Source: WHSV01 sp050694055 (lineage in GTDB: Bacteria > Actinomycetota > CADDZG01 > WHSQ01). From it: a stretch of DNA of 10,177 nt. The stretch covers positions 1 to 10,177 of the forward strand of contig JBOGWX010000128.1 of the NCBI GenBank assembly GCA_050694055.1, written 5' to 3'. A program made the translations under genes and the position numbers. The notes beneath the pieces are model-generated. The model saw nothing but the letters and a program-made list of their open reading frames with translations. It was not told where the DNA came from and did not search any database. Below, one piece after another: positions 1 to 6,400 of the stretch (positions are counted from its first letter, which is position 1; every line of letters starts with the position of its first letter).

Positions 1-20
1 TCTCACTCCTGTATCCCTGT

Positions 21-3000
21 TCAGTCGTCCGTGAGGTACCCGATGCTCTTGTCCATCACGCTGGCACGAGAATCGGCGCCGCTGATCCCCTCGAAGCCGA
101 ACCCGAAGTACAGGGTGTCGTCCGTGCGGACGACCGCGCCCTCCTCGAAGCCGACCGACTCGGTTCGCATCCAGTCGTTGGCATTGTCCGCGCTCCCCTC
201 AGGCGGACCCGGGAAGGTCCACCCATCCATTGGGTCCCCATCCTCCTCAAAGGAAGTGCTTCCCTCACCGGTGGACACCTCGATCAAGTCCACGAACGAT
301 CCCAGTCCCTGGATCGCCCAGTCGCTCGCGTACGAGATCGACACCTCTACCTGGTCGCCGGCGTAATCGGAGAGATCGACCGTCCACGGCTCCCACCCAT
401 CAGAGCGTCCGGAGCTGGCGTTCCACGCCCCTCCGGTCGTGGGGTTGGAGCCTGAGCAGTCGGATCCCTGGTACTGCTCGAGCCAGGGATGAAGCTCGAA
501 CCAACCCGCCGCGCAGCTCTGGCCGGTGTCTTGGCTCGTGTGTCCGTTCTGATCCGGCAGCGTCGTCCAATCCTCGGCGCCCACCGTGTGCGCCTCGACG
601 AAGAGGAAGTCCCATTCGGGTTCGGTGTCGTAAGAGGTTCTGAACGACATCGACGCGGGATCGCCTTCCTCCAAAGCGGTGAGGTCGATGGTGCGCATCA
701 GCCGTTTGTAGCTGATGTCGGCGCGCTGCGAGTACATGTAGAAGTCACCGTCGAAGGGCTCGAACACCCCGGCGGCGCCAGTGTCCCACACGGCCGGAGC
801 GCTACTTGTGAACTGCGGATACTCGTCCGGCGGCAGCAGACTGCTGGTGGTCAGAAACGACGCCGTGTGAATCTGATTGGCAGCACTGTCCGCACCGTTG
901 AACTCCCAGTTCTCGCCCGTGTAAGGGTCATGGACACCCTGCACCGGGAAGGGACTGCCGGTCGCCGGATCGGTTCCGGCATCGGAGTTGTAGAGGAACG
1001 CTCCCAGGTAGTACTGGAGGAAGTCGTTCTTATCCGACATCAACTGGCACCGATCGAGGACCAGGGCGCCTCCCACGACGCATTCCTCGTCGGCTATCGG
1101 ATCGTAGAACTGACCGCCCGCCAGACCGTTCTCGAGCGCGCCGGCCCACTGGCCGGTGTAGAGCAGGTTCCCGCCCTCATTGAGGTACTGCCGGGCCTCC
1201 AGCATCATGTCGTTCGCAAGGCGAGCCACGTTCCCCGGCCCCCGCCCGAGTTGCCGGGTGACCAAGTCGTTGCCCGTGTACCAGATGACGGCATCGTAGT
1301 GACTGAGCACGCCGAGCTGATCCGGTGCCGTCCGGCCCATCGCGTCCACGTCATACACGTCGTAGTCGATGCCGTTCGCCTGGAGCGCGGCCTCGTAGTA
1401 CGAGAGGTAGTTGGGCTCGGTTGCGCTCGGATACGCCGGCAAGTTGGTCGCGCCGGTCCGGTCCTCGGCGGCCAGGATCAGCACATCCGCATCGGCTTCT
1501 TCGACCACCTCGAAGGTGTGGACTGCGCTGCGAGAATCCCTCGACGTGAACCGATACCTGACCTCGTCTCCCACCTCGAGATCGCGTGCCGATCCGCGTA
1601 AGTAACGATAGTGGGTGTTGTAGGCGTTGTTGCCTCCGAAGACCTCACCATCTGGGGTCTCCGAGGTACCCACCGTCCGCGTGCGTCCGCCGTTGATCCT
1701 GTAACGCAACTTGACGTTCCTGGCCGACCGTCTGGCGAGCACGTCGATCGGCTGATCTCCTCCACCGGCGAACGACACGTCGAAGGTGAGGTCCGTCATC
1801 GGGTTGTTCGTCTTGTGCGGATCGATCTTGGAGACGTCGAGGTAGAGATCCCTGGTCTTGATACCTGCATGGCTCTTGGGATCATCTGGATCCTCCGCCG
1901 AGCGCGCCACTCGCTTGGCGAAGCCGAGGTTTCTGCGGAACTCTTCCTCTACGAGCGTCTCGTCGTCGGGGAACACGAACCCACAGCCATCACAGCCTTC
2001 TGACAGCTCGGGCGTCCACGCCAGCACGTCCCTCTCACCATGTGCCCAGTCGGTGAACTCGCCGTTGGTCGTATAAAGCTCGGCGCCCAGATCCGGGTCG
2101 AAGCCCTCGACCGCAGGATCCTCATCGGTTCCCGTCAGCGCGACGTACACGGGATCGTCGGCCGAGGGTGTCTGGACCTGCCATCCCTGGGGATAGAGAA
2201 GCAACTGGCCGAACGAGTGGTAACTGATGGCGAACTCGAAGTCGACCATGTCGAACAGATCGATGTTGGCCGCCGTCTCGGGTTCTGATGCGGGGGCCGG
2301 ACCCCTGTAGACCTCGCTTGCAAACTCCGAGGACGAGCCTTCCTCGTCGTAGTTCCAGTGCTCTGGATAGTTTCGGTTGAGGTCGACACCGTCACCCGGC
2401 TCGGTGGTTCCGTTCCCGTTGTTGTCCCTCAGGTTCTTACGCCACAGTCGCTCCTCGTCGAACGTGTACTGATACCCGTCCGGGTTCAAGACGGGAATGA
2501 ACCAGAGCTCGGTCTTCTTGAAGAGTTTGCGCTTCATACGCTTGTTCTCGTTGCCCTCGACGAACCACTCGAGCAGGCGCATATCGACTTCGGTGCTGAT
2601 CCATTCCCGTGCGTGTGTCGTTGCCTGATAGAGCACCGCAGAACGCCTGCCGATGGGATGCTTCTGTGCGTTCTTGGTTACTCGCACGGCGAGGATGTCT
2701 CGTCCCTCGTGAGAGTCTCCCAGGTCGAAGAGAGCAGTCGTCTTCGGATTGTCCTCGACCAGTTTCCTTATCTGCGCCTCGATACCATCGTCGCCGTCCC
2801 AGTCCCGCCATACCTCGAAGCCCTCGGAAGCCTGCAGCGCCGCGCGCTGATTCTGTGTGCGTCCTTGGTTGTCGCGCCACACCTCGAGATTCACACCGCT
2901 GCGTCGTAGCTTGTCCCGCTCCTCGGCGGACAGCACCAATGCGACCTCGACGCCCCTGCGCTTGTCCTCGACCGATGCGATGTCGTGTCCGCCGCGAACG

Positions 3001-3146
3001 AGCTCTTGGAAGGTCGCCACATCGACGGTTGCCCGGTACATCTCGAGTCCAGCGTTCTGCTTGGTTGGGGCTCCCGATACGCCGGGAGAAAGCCCCATCA
3101 TGGCCACGATCATCACCAATACGACGAACAGCGTTGTGCGTCTCAT
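21..3146 (-). CDS. Secreted multidomain M14 zinc carboxypeptidase
   Basis: Predicted exported metallocarboxypeptidase of 1041 residues that would remove C-terminal amino acids outside the cell. Residues 1-26 form a signal peptide (RR near the start, a hydrophobic core, then a small-residue GVSGA cleavage region). Residues 27-110 resemble an M14 propeptide. The catalytic domain (about 111-415) shows the zinc motif HAREW (H178, E181), substrate-binding DLNRNY (255-260), the third zinc ligand in SYHSF (H310) and the general-base glutamate in WTPELSE (E380). Residues 430-550 look like a beta-sandwich linker. Residues 553-700 resemble a flavodoxin/ThuA-like fold (ADVLILAAE, YDAVIWYTGND). Residues about 790-1020 resemble the immune-inhibitor-A/MAM-like region (RTIDLTAL, ASDWAIQGLGSFVDLIEVS). 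The ATG at 3146 is preceded by a purine-rich GGAAGGCGAGGGG stretch. No anchor motif is visible at the C-terminus. The family call is firm; the C-terminal domain names are my reading. Confidence 0.93.
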   Translation of the reverse strand: MRRTTLFVVLVMIVAMMGLSPGVSGAPTKQNAGLEMYRATVDVATFQELVRGGHDIASVEDKRRGVEVALVLSAEERDKLRRSGVNLEVWRDNQGRTQNQRAALQASEGFEVWRDWDGDDGIEAQIRKLVEDNPKTTALFDLGDSHEGRDILAVRVTKNAQKHPIGRRSAVLYQATTHAREWISTEVDMRLLEWFVEGNENKRMKRKLFKKTELWFIPVLNPDGYQYTFDEERLWRKNLRDNNGNGTTEPGDGVDLNRNYPEHWNYDEEGSSSEFASEVYRGPAPASEPETAANIDLFDMVDFEFAISYHSFGQLLLYPQGWQVQTPSADDPVYVALTGTDEDPAVEGFDPDLGAELYTTNGEFTDWAHGERDVLAWTPELSEGCDGCGFVFPDDETLVEEEFRRNLGFAKRVARSAEDPDDPKSHAGIKTRDLYLDVSKIDPHKTNNPMTDLTFDVSFAGGGDQPIDVLARRSARNVKLRYRINGGRTRTVGTSETPDGEVFGGNNAYNTHYRYLRGSARDLEVGDEVRYRFTSRDSRSAVHTFEVVEEADADVLILAAEDRTGATNLPAYPSATEPNYLSYYEAALQANGIDYDVYDVDAMGRTAPDQLGVLSHYDAVIWYTGNDLVTRQLGRGPGNVARLANDMMLEARQYLNEGGNLLYTGQWAGALENGLAGGQFYDPIADEECVVGGALVLDRCQLMSDKNDFLQYYLGAFLYNSDAGTDPATGSPFPVQGVHDPYTGENWEFNGADSAANQIHTASFLTTSSLLPPDEYPQFTSSAPAVWDTGAAGVFEPFDGDFYMYSQRADISYKRLMRTIDLTALEEGDPASMSFRTSYDTEPEWDFLFVEAHTVGAEDWTTLPDQNGHTSQDTGQSCAAGWFELHPWLEQYQGSDCSGSNPTTGGAWNASSGRSDGWEPWTVDLSDYAGDQVEVSISYASDWAIQGLGSFVDLIEVSTGEGSTSFEEDGDPMDGWTFPGPPEGSADNANDWMRTESVGFEEGAVVRTDDTLYFGFGFEGISGADSRASVMDKSIGYLTDD

Positions 3147-3548
3147 TGCTTTAACCCCTCGCCTTCCTTTCGTTGTACGGCACCTGACTTACGCAACCTC
3201 TGGCCGGAGTGGATCAAAAAAACATTCGTCGATGAAAACGGTCGACATCAGTGAACGGCGCGGTGAGAGACGTCGTCACCATTGACTTCGCTCGTTGGCA
3301 GAAGCGAACTCGAGTGCAACGCCACCAAGGCATCGCAGGAAGACATCACCCCCCAGTGTGTCACTAGCTACGCGACCACGCCGTGGTGATCGTAGTGCAA
3401 AACTGCTTGGGCGCGCCCACCCCCAATTTTTCAGGTGACGGATTCTTGACGGGCGCGCCGCAGTAGATACATCACTAGCGGCCGGATCCGGACAATCCGA
3501 ACCCCACGGTGCTGTACGGGCCGGCGCGACCGAGATAGACAAAGCCCT
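3147..3548. other. Intergenic region between divergent genes
   Basis: About 400 bases without a credible gene, lying between the divergent starts of the carboxypeptidase and the YdeI-family gene. It should hold both promoters. Visible structure includes a 12-bp palindrome TGGGCGCGCCCA (3408-3419), a hairpin-capable ACCACG-C-CGTGGT (3375-3387), an A7 run near 3217, and a second GGCGCGCC around 3452. I see no RNA gene or repeat copy here. Confidence 0.6.
3446..3473 (+). promoter_or_regulatory. Possible promoter of the YdeI-family gene
   Basis: TTGACG (3446-3451) and TACATC (3468-3473) are separated by 16 bases, a reasonable sigma70-type arrangement. It would start transcription about 65-70 bases before the ATG at 3549. 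This is pattern matching only. Confidence 0.3.
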
Positions 3549-4130
3549 ATGAAACCGACCTTCTTTGCTACGCCGGCCGAGTGGCGGGCGTGGCTCGAGG
3601 AACATCACCACCATGCTCAGGAATGCTTGGTCGGCTTCTACAAGAGGGCATCGGGGAGGCCGAGCATCACGTGGTCCGAATCCGTGGACCAGGCTCTCTG
3701 CTTCGGGTGGATCGACGGTGTCAGAAAGAGCATCGACGACGTCAGCTACTCCATTCGATTCTCGCCGCGCAAGCCGCGCAGCTCGTGGAGCGCGGTGAAC
3801 ATCAAGAAGGTGGAGGAGCTAAAGAGACTCGGGCTCATGCGTCCTGCAGGTCTCGCCGCCTTCGAGAAGCGCTCGGAGGAGAGATCGGCGGTCTATTCCT
3901 ACGAGCGAGCCACCGCCGAACTGGGCGCGGCCTACGAGCAGCGACTGCGCGCGAACAAGAGAGCTTGGGTTTTCTGGCAGGCACAGCCTCCCTGGTACCG
4001 CCGAGCGGCCTCGTGGTGGGTGATCAGTGCAAAGAAAGAGGAAACGAGGCTGCGGCGACTGGCGACGCTGATCGAGGATTCGAAGCAACAGCGCACCATC
4101 GCGCCGCTGACCCGACCACAGAAGAAGTGA
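3549..4130 (+). CDS. YdeI/OmpD-associated family protein
   Basis: A 193-residue cytoplasmic protein of the YdeI/OmdA ('bacteriocin-protection') family, whose biochemical role is not established. Family hallmarks are the WSESVDQALCFGWIDGVRKS block (residues 42-61), the arginine- and serine-rich YSIRFSPRKPRSSWSAVN block (67-84), and the C-terminal WVISAKKEETRLRRLATLIE segment (157-176) typical of the OmdA-like tail. The length matches the usual 190-200 residues, so it looks intact. The ATG at 3549 begins the conserved N-terminus (TFFATPAEWRAWLEEHH); only a weak purine stretch (CCGAGATAGACAAAG) precedes it. It is 102 bases upstream of the dihydrofolate-reductase-like gene on the same strand. Such genes are common accessory chromosomal genes in actinobacteria. 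Confidence 0.9.
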   Translation: MKPTFFATPAEWRAWLEEHHHHAQECLVGFYKRASGRPSITWSESVDQALCFGWIDGVRKSIDDVSYSIRFSPRKPRSSWSAVNIKKVEELKRLGLMRPAGLAAFEKRSEERSAVYSYERATAELGAAYEQRLRANKRAWVFWQAQPPWYRRAASWWVISAKKEETRLRRLATLIEDSKQQRTIAPLTRPQKK

Positions 4131-4183
4131 CCGGTCTTACTCTTCGAAAGCGCCTCAGCATCAGATCGCTGATTTGGAGCGCC

Positions 4184-4227
4184 GAGGTGCCGGCCGAACG
4201 AGGGAGGTGCCGGTCGAACGAGGGAGG
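4184..4227 (+). repeat. Tandem 20-bp duplication containing the Shine-Dalgarno
   Basis: Two adjacent 20-bp units (4184-4203 and 4204-4223) differ at one base, CCGGCC versus CCGGTC. The start of a third unit, GAGGT (4224-4228), follows. Each unit ends in the GAGGGAGGT purine stretch. The last GGGAGG (4221-4226 region) serves as ribosome binding site for the ATG at 4233, so the duplication places extra Shine-Dalgarno-like motifs upstream. Confidence 0.85.
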
Positions 4228-4232
4228 TCTCG

Positions 4233-4655
4233 ATGAGAAAAGTAGTCGGATCAGAGTTCGTGTCACTGGATGGTGTCATGGATGCGCCGGATCAGTGGCA
4301 CCTCCAGTTCTGGCATGAGGAAATGGGGAACTACAAGCAGAACGAACTCTTTGCGAGCGACGCTCTTCTGTTGGGGCGGGTGACCTATGAGGGCTTCGCC
4401 GAAGCCTGGCCATCCATCACCGACGAGGATGGTTTCGCCGACAGGATGAACAGCCTCCCCAAGTACGTGGCCTCAACGACCCTGGAAGAGACCGCGTGGA
4501 ATGCAACCCTTATCAAAGGGGATGTGGCGGAAGAAGTATCCAAGCTGAAAGAGCAGCCCGGTCGAGACATCCTGATCGCCGGCATCGCCGATCTCGTCCA
4601 CACGCTGACGCAACATGACCTCAAACGTCTGTGCGAAGCAGCGCCACGAAAATAG
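4233..4655 (+). pseudogene. Truncated dihydrofolate reductase-family (RibD C-terminal) gene
   Basis: The N-terminal two thirds match the small DHFR-like/RibD C-terminal-domain reductases: start MRKVVGSEFVSLDGVMDAPD, the NADPH-region LLLGRVTYEGFAEAWP (residues 46-61), LPKYVAS (75-81), and the Rossmann-type strand DILIAGIADLVHTLTQHDL (112-130). In intact relatives this last strand is followed by about 50 more residues (VDEYRL...HPVVLGSGKRLF type). Here the family sequence stops after L130 (about 4622) and an unrelated tail KRLCEAAPRK runs to a TAG at 4653-4655. The 140 residues compare with a usual 180-195. The ATG at 4233 has a strong GGGAGG ribosome site 6 bases upstream. The break lies 122 bases before the tRNA-derived repeat, so insertion or recombination there probably removed the 3' end. 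It could still make a protein, but probably not an active reductase. Confidence 0.75.
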
Positions 4656-4743
4656 CGGCGAGCACCTTTGCTCGACCGATACCGACGCTCACCGTCGCCA
4701 GAGGTCGAAACTATGGCCCTATCTGTGGAGCAGATCGTTGGTT

Positions 4744-4863
4744 GTGGAGCGGATCGGAATCGAACCGACGACCTCCTGCTTGCAAAGCAGTACCGGCTGA
4801 GCGCTGTGCTATACGCCGTTATCCCAGGTCAGTAACGAGCGGAAGTCGCAGAGTTAGGGGCTC
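4744..4863 (-). repeat. tRNA-Ala-derived repeat, copy 1
   Basis: Read on the minus strand, bases 4790 to 4745 equal positions 28-73 of a tRNA-Ala(TGC): anticodon stem-loop CTGC-TTTGCAA-GCAGG, variable AGGTC, T arm GTCGG-TTCGATT-CCGAT, acceptor 3' strand CCGCTCC and discriminator A. The next base (27) mismatches, the D-stem 3' strand is absent, and the upstream part cannot form the expected GGAGCGG acceptor. It is therefore not a functional tRNA. Shared with copy 2 are the 47-nt block (4744-4790), GCTGAGCGCTGTGCT (4796-4810) and AGTTAGGGGCTC (4852-4863). This copy has about 19 extra bases between the last two blocks. It may be a recombination site or a dispersed repeat. Confidence 0.85.
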
Positions 4864-4874
4864 AACTCAATGTT

Positions 4875-5282
4875 CTAACCAAGGCTCGCTATCACCGACT
4901 CGGCAAGCCCGACCAACCGCTCGGCTGAGCGAATAGCTTCCTCCGCCTGTTTTCGGGAGACAAGCTTGGGATCGTACTCAGCGCGCGTCTTGAGCGGCAG
5001 CAACCGACGTAGGTGTTTGGCAGCTTCCGCTCCGTCCTTACCGGCGGACCCGACCAGCTTGACCGTCTGCGAATGATCGGGGGCTGCCGAGCGAACGCCT
5101 TGACGCCCACCACTTACCGCATCGGCCGAACAGATTCCCGCATGGACGGCCATGCTAGTGGCTGCGTTATAGCGACCGACTTCAAGACTCTCCTTCGCGG
5201 CCTCGAGGTACTCCCGAGCCTTGACGGCATAGTCGCGCGCTTCTGCGACTGTGACCTTTCTGGTCTTCTTGACGCTAGTCAT
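4875..5282 (-). CDS. HEPN domain protein (likely toxin/RNase partner)
   Basis: A 135-residue, mostly helical protein resembling small HEPN-domain proteins encoded next to nucleotidyltransferases. Visible features are an N-terminal helix VAEARDYAVKAREYLEAAKE, the conserved YNAATSMAVHAGICSADAV helix (residues 38-56), and RSAAPDH (64-70), which fits the RX4-6H pattern of HEPN RNases. A C-terminal helix follows (KQAEEAIRSAERLVGLAESV). I place the start at the ATG at 5282, which overlaps the upstream gene's stop by 8 bases (ATGACTAG), as expected for translational coupling. A longer in-frame start at 5330 would overlap by 56 bases and adds sequence unlike the family. By analogy with HEPN/MNT modules this would be the toxin or effector, silenced by its partner. 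That role is inferred from context. The stop lies 11 bases from repeat copy 1. Confidence 0.75.
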   Translation of the reverse strand: MTSVKKTRKVTVAEARDYAVKAREYLEAAKESLEVGRYNAATSMAVHAGICSADAVSGGRQGVRSAAPDHSQTVKLVGSAGKDGAEAAKHLRRLLPLKTRAEYDPKLVSRKQAEEAIRSAERLVGLAESVIASLG

Positions 5283-5892
5283 TCCCGAGCGTTTTGGAGA
5301 GAGGAACTCCCAGCAGATGTATCCCCTCATCCCTTATTTGTCGCCAAAGCTCGCTGCTGCTCGTTAGCAGTTCCGGAAGCTCCTCCTCGGCGACCTCTAC
5401 AACGCTTAAGTTGTTCCCTGCGAGTGTCTCGACCTCATGCTCAAACATGCCAAGTGACTTGGCCCACAGGTCATCTTCTGGAGTGGTGCCGGCCGCCCGG
5501 ACAACCAGAAGATCGATATCACTTTCAGGGCCTACCTGATCGCGAGCCATGGAACCGAAGATTGTCACGTTCACGGGCGCCGGCTCGATCGACAATGCTG
5601 ACGTTGCCGCGCGGTCCAAAAACGATCTCCTTAGTTGCGTTAGTTGAAGAACGAATTGACTGGCGAGGTTGCCCTCAAGTAGGCGGAAGAGTGCAATGGG
5701 TGGGACATCCCGTCGCTCCACCAAGCCAAGTCCCACGAGCCGGCCCAGAACGCGGGACGTCTGTCCCGCGCTCACACCGGCGAGCTCGGCGATGGTCCGT
5801 AGATTCAGTGGCTCGCCCGCCCGCGTCATGACCGACAAGATCTTGCCCTGTGCTCCGGGAATCAAGGCTTGAACAGGCGACCTGAAGTCCAT
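5275..5892 (-). CDS. Winged-helix nucleotidyltransferase (MNT-type) protein
   Basis: A 205-residue protein with two parts. Residues 10-75 form a MarR/ArsR-like winged helix (QGKILSVMTRAGEPLNLRTI, then ELAGVSAGQTSRVLGRLVGL). Residues 95-200 form a minimal polymerase-beta-fold nucleotidyltransferase with GSMAR (113-117), SDIDLLV (124-130, catalytic D125 and D127) and a likely third acidic residue in NLSVVEV (E166). Related enzymes paired with HEPN proteins transfer AMP to the partner or otherwise neutralise it. The DNA-binding domain suggests it may also regulate its own operon. The ATG at 5892 has no Shine-Dalgarno but sits 7 bases after a TACCAT -10-like box, consistent with a leaderless mRNA. 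The 3' end overlaps the HEPN gene. Catalytic residues look intact; the antitoxin role is inference from gene pairing. Confidence 0.85.
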   Translation of the reverse strand: MDFRSPVQALIPGAQGKILSVMTRAGEPLNLRTIAELAGVSAGQTSRVLGRLVGLGLVERRDVPPIALFRLLEGNLASQFVLQLTQLRRSFLDRAATSALSIEPAPVNVTIFGSMARDQVGPESDIDLLVVRAAGTTPEDDLWAKSLGMFEHEVETLAGNNLSVVEVAEEELPELLTSSSELWRQIRDEGIHLLGVPLSKTLGND

Positions 5893-5899
5893 GCTCGCT

Positions 5900-5905
5900 A
5901 TGGTA
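5900..5905 (-). promoter_or_regulatory. Possible leaderless -10 box of the MNT/HEPN operon
   Basis: On the minus strand TACCAT ends 7 bases before the ATG at 5892 (spacer AGCGAGC). No Shine-Dalgarno is present, so transcription may begin at or next to the start codon, as is common in actinobacteria. The upstream stretch 5911-5955 is AT-rich with repeated GAACAA/TTGTTG elements that could be operator sequence for the winged-helix protein. Pattern-based. Confidence 0.35.
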
Positions 5906-6037
5906 CAGGTTCAACAACAATAAATCGAACAATCGTTTCATTAAGTTGCGCATTAATCTCAGCCTTGTGATTCGGAGAGCACATTCACCACGCCTACTCG
6001 AAACGCACTGGGAGACGACTGCCTGTGAAGGGTTCGG

Positions 6038-6077
6038 CACCCGTATTAGGTGTGAGGTCTCACCACCCGTATTAGGT
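6038..6077. repeat. Paired 14-bp direct repeats around a small palindrome
   Basis: CACCCGTATTAGGT occurs exactly at 6038-6051 and 6064-6077. The 12 bases between them, GTGAGGTCTCAC (6052-6063), form an inverted repeat with 5-bp arms. The second repeat ends 4 bases before repeat copy 2 begins. The arrangement resembles a binding-site array for a recombinase or regulator; no function can be assigned. Confidence 0.8.
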
Positions 6078-6081
6078 CTTG

Positions 6082-6182
6082 GTGGAGCGGATCGGAATCG
6101 AACCGACGACCTCCTGCTTGCAAAGCAGCATCAGCTGAGCGCTGTGCTTATAAGGGAGCGAAAGATGCAAAGTTAGGGGCTC
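6082..6182 (-). repeat. tRNA-Ala-derived repeat, copy 2
   Basis: The 47 bases 6082-6128 are identical to 4744-4790 and carry the 3' half of a tRNA-Ala(TGC), here followed on the minus strand by CCA (CCGCTCCACCA). Base 27 mismatches again and the D-stem 3' strand is again missing. The outer blocks GCTGAGCGCTGTGCT (6134-6148) and AGTTAGGGGCTC (6171-6182) match copy 1. The adjoining 15 bases also match with four substitutions (GCTC side, 27 bases compared in total). The copies are 1.34 kb apart in the same orientation, enclosing the MNT/HEPN operon. Confidence 0.85.
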
Positions 6183-6233
6183 TTCGATGGCCTCAAACTT
6201 GGTCAAGGAATCGCAGGTTGGCCGCTGACTCAT

Positions 6234-6365
6234 GTGAGACGCGAGCTGGTGGCTGCTTCAGACGCAACTCCTGAAATCAGCTCTCATCAGTTAGCGGAGC
6301 GATTCGGAGTGATTCCTGCTCGTCGTTCAGGGGTTGATGACTCTATTGAACAGCCTCCCTATTGA
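6234..6365 (+). CDS. Small hypothetical ORF or gene fragment upstream of the ATPase
   Basis: A frame open from just after TAG at 6174-6176 to TGA at 6363-6365. The first usable start in it is GTG at 6234, giving 43 residues (VRRELVAASDATPEISSHQL then AERFGVIPARRSGVDDSIEQ and PPY). The segment SSHQLAERFGVIPARR looks helix-turn-helix-like. No ribosome site is visible and I do not recognise a family. The 19 open codons upstream of the GTG suggest it could be the 3' remnant of a longer gene cut at the end of repeat copy 2. It stops 39 bases before the ATPase, on the same strand. Confidence 0.3.
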   Translation: MRRELVAASDATPEISSHQLAERFGVIPARRSGVDDSIEQPPY

Positions 6366-6375
6366 ATGCTACCTT
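6346..6375 (+). promoter_or_regulatory. Possible promoter of the AAA ATPase gene
   Basis: TTGAAC (6346-6351) and TACCTT (6370-6375) lie 18 bases apart. A start near 6382 would give a leader of about 20 bases containing the GGAGAGGTAGGGGG ribosome site. Its -10 overlaps the left arm of the inverted repeat described at 6373-6400. Confidence 0.4.
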
Positions 6376-6400
6376 GCCCCTTGGAGAGGTAGGGGGCAAG
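6373..6400 (+). promoter_or_regulatory. Inverted repeat spanning -10 box and ribosome site
   Basis: CTTGCCCC (6373-6380) and GGGGCAAG (6393-6400) are perfect 8-bp inverted arms with a 12-base centre that holds GGAGAGG. The right arm ends 4 bases before the ATG at 6405. With the proposed promoter the left arm overlaps the -10, so this fits a DNA operator better than an mRNA hairpin, although either is possible. Confidence 0.5.

Noticed and set aside
489..1601. A 370-codon plus-strand open frame opposite the carboxypeptidase
   Set aside because: It is antisense to a gene with clear catalytic motifs and has no recognisable protein features; a GC-rich shadow.
4745..4820. Complete tRNA-Ala gene on the minus strand
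   Set aside because: Only positions 28-73 match. The 5' acceptor cannot pair with CCGCTCC and the D-stem 3' strand is absent. The same holds for the copy at 6083.
4615..4936. Plus-strand peptides reading SGSESNRRPPACKA, and ADRNRTDDLLLAKQ at 5946-6176
   Set aside because: These are well-known spurious translations of the antisense strand of tRNA genes, here of the tRNA-derived repeat.
5013..5831. A 272-codon plus-strand open frame opposite the HEPN/MNT genes
   Set aside because: Its composition is that of a shadow frame, and the minus strand carries convincing HEPN and nucleotidyltransferase motifs.
6038..6077. A CRISPR array
   Set aside because: Only two 14-bp repeats with a 12-bp palindromic gap; no regular repeat-spacer series or cas genes.
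4744..6182. Integron attC sites flanking a gene cassette
   Set aside because: The CCCCTAAC / GTTAGGGG outer block is reminiscent of an attC core, but no matching GTTRRRY partner lies at the other end and the repeat has no long imperfect palindrome.
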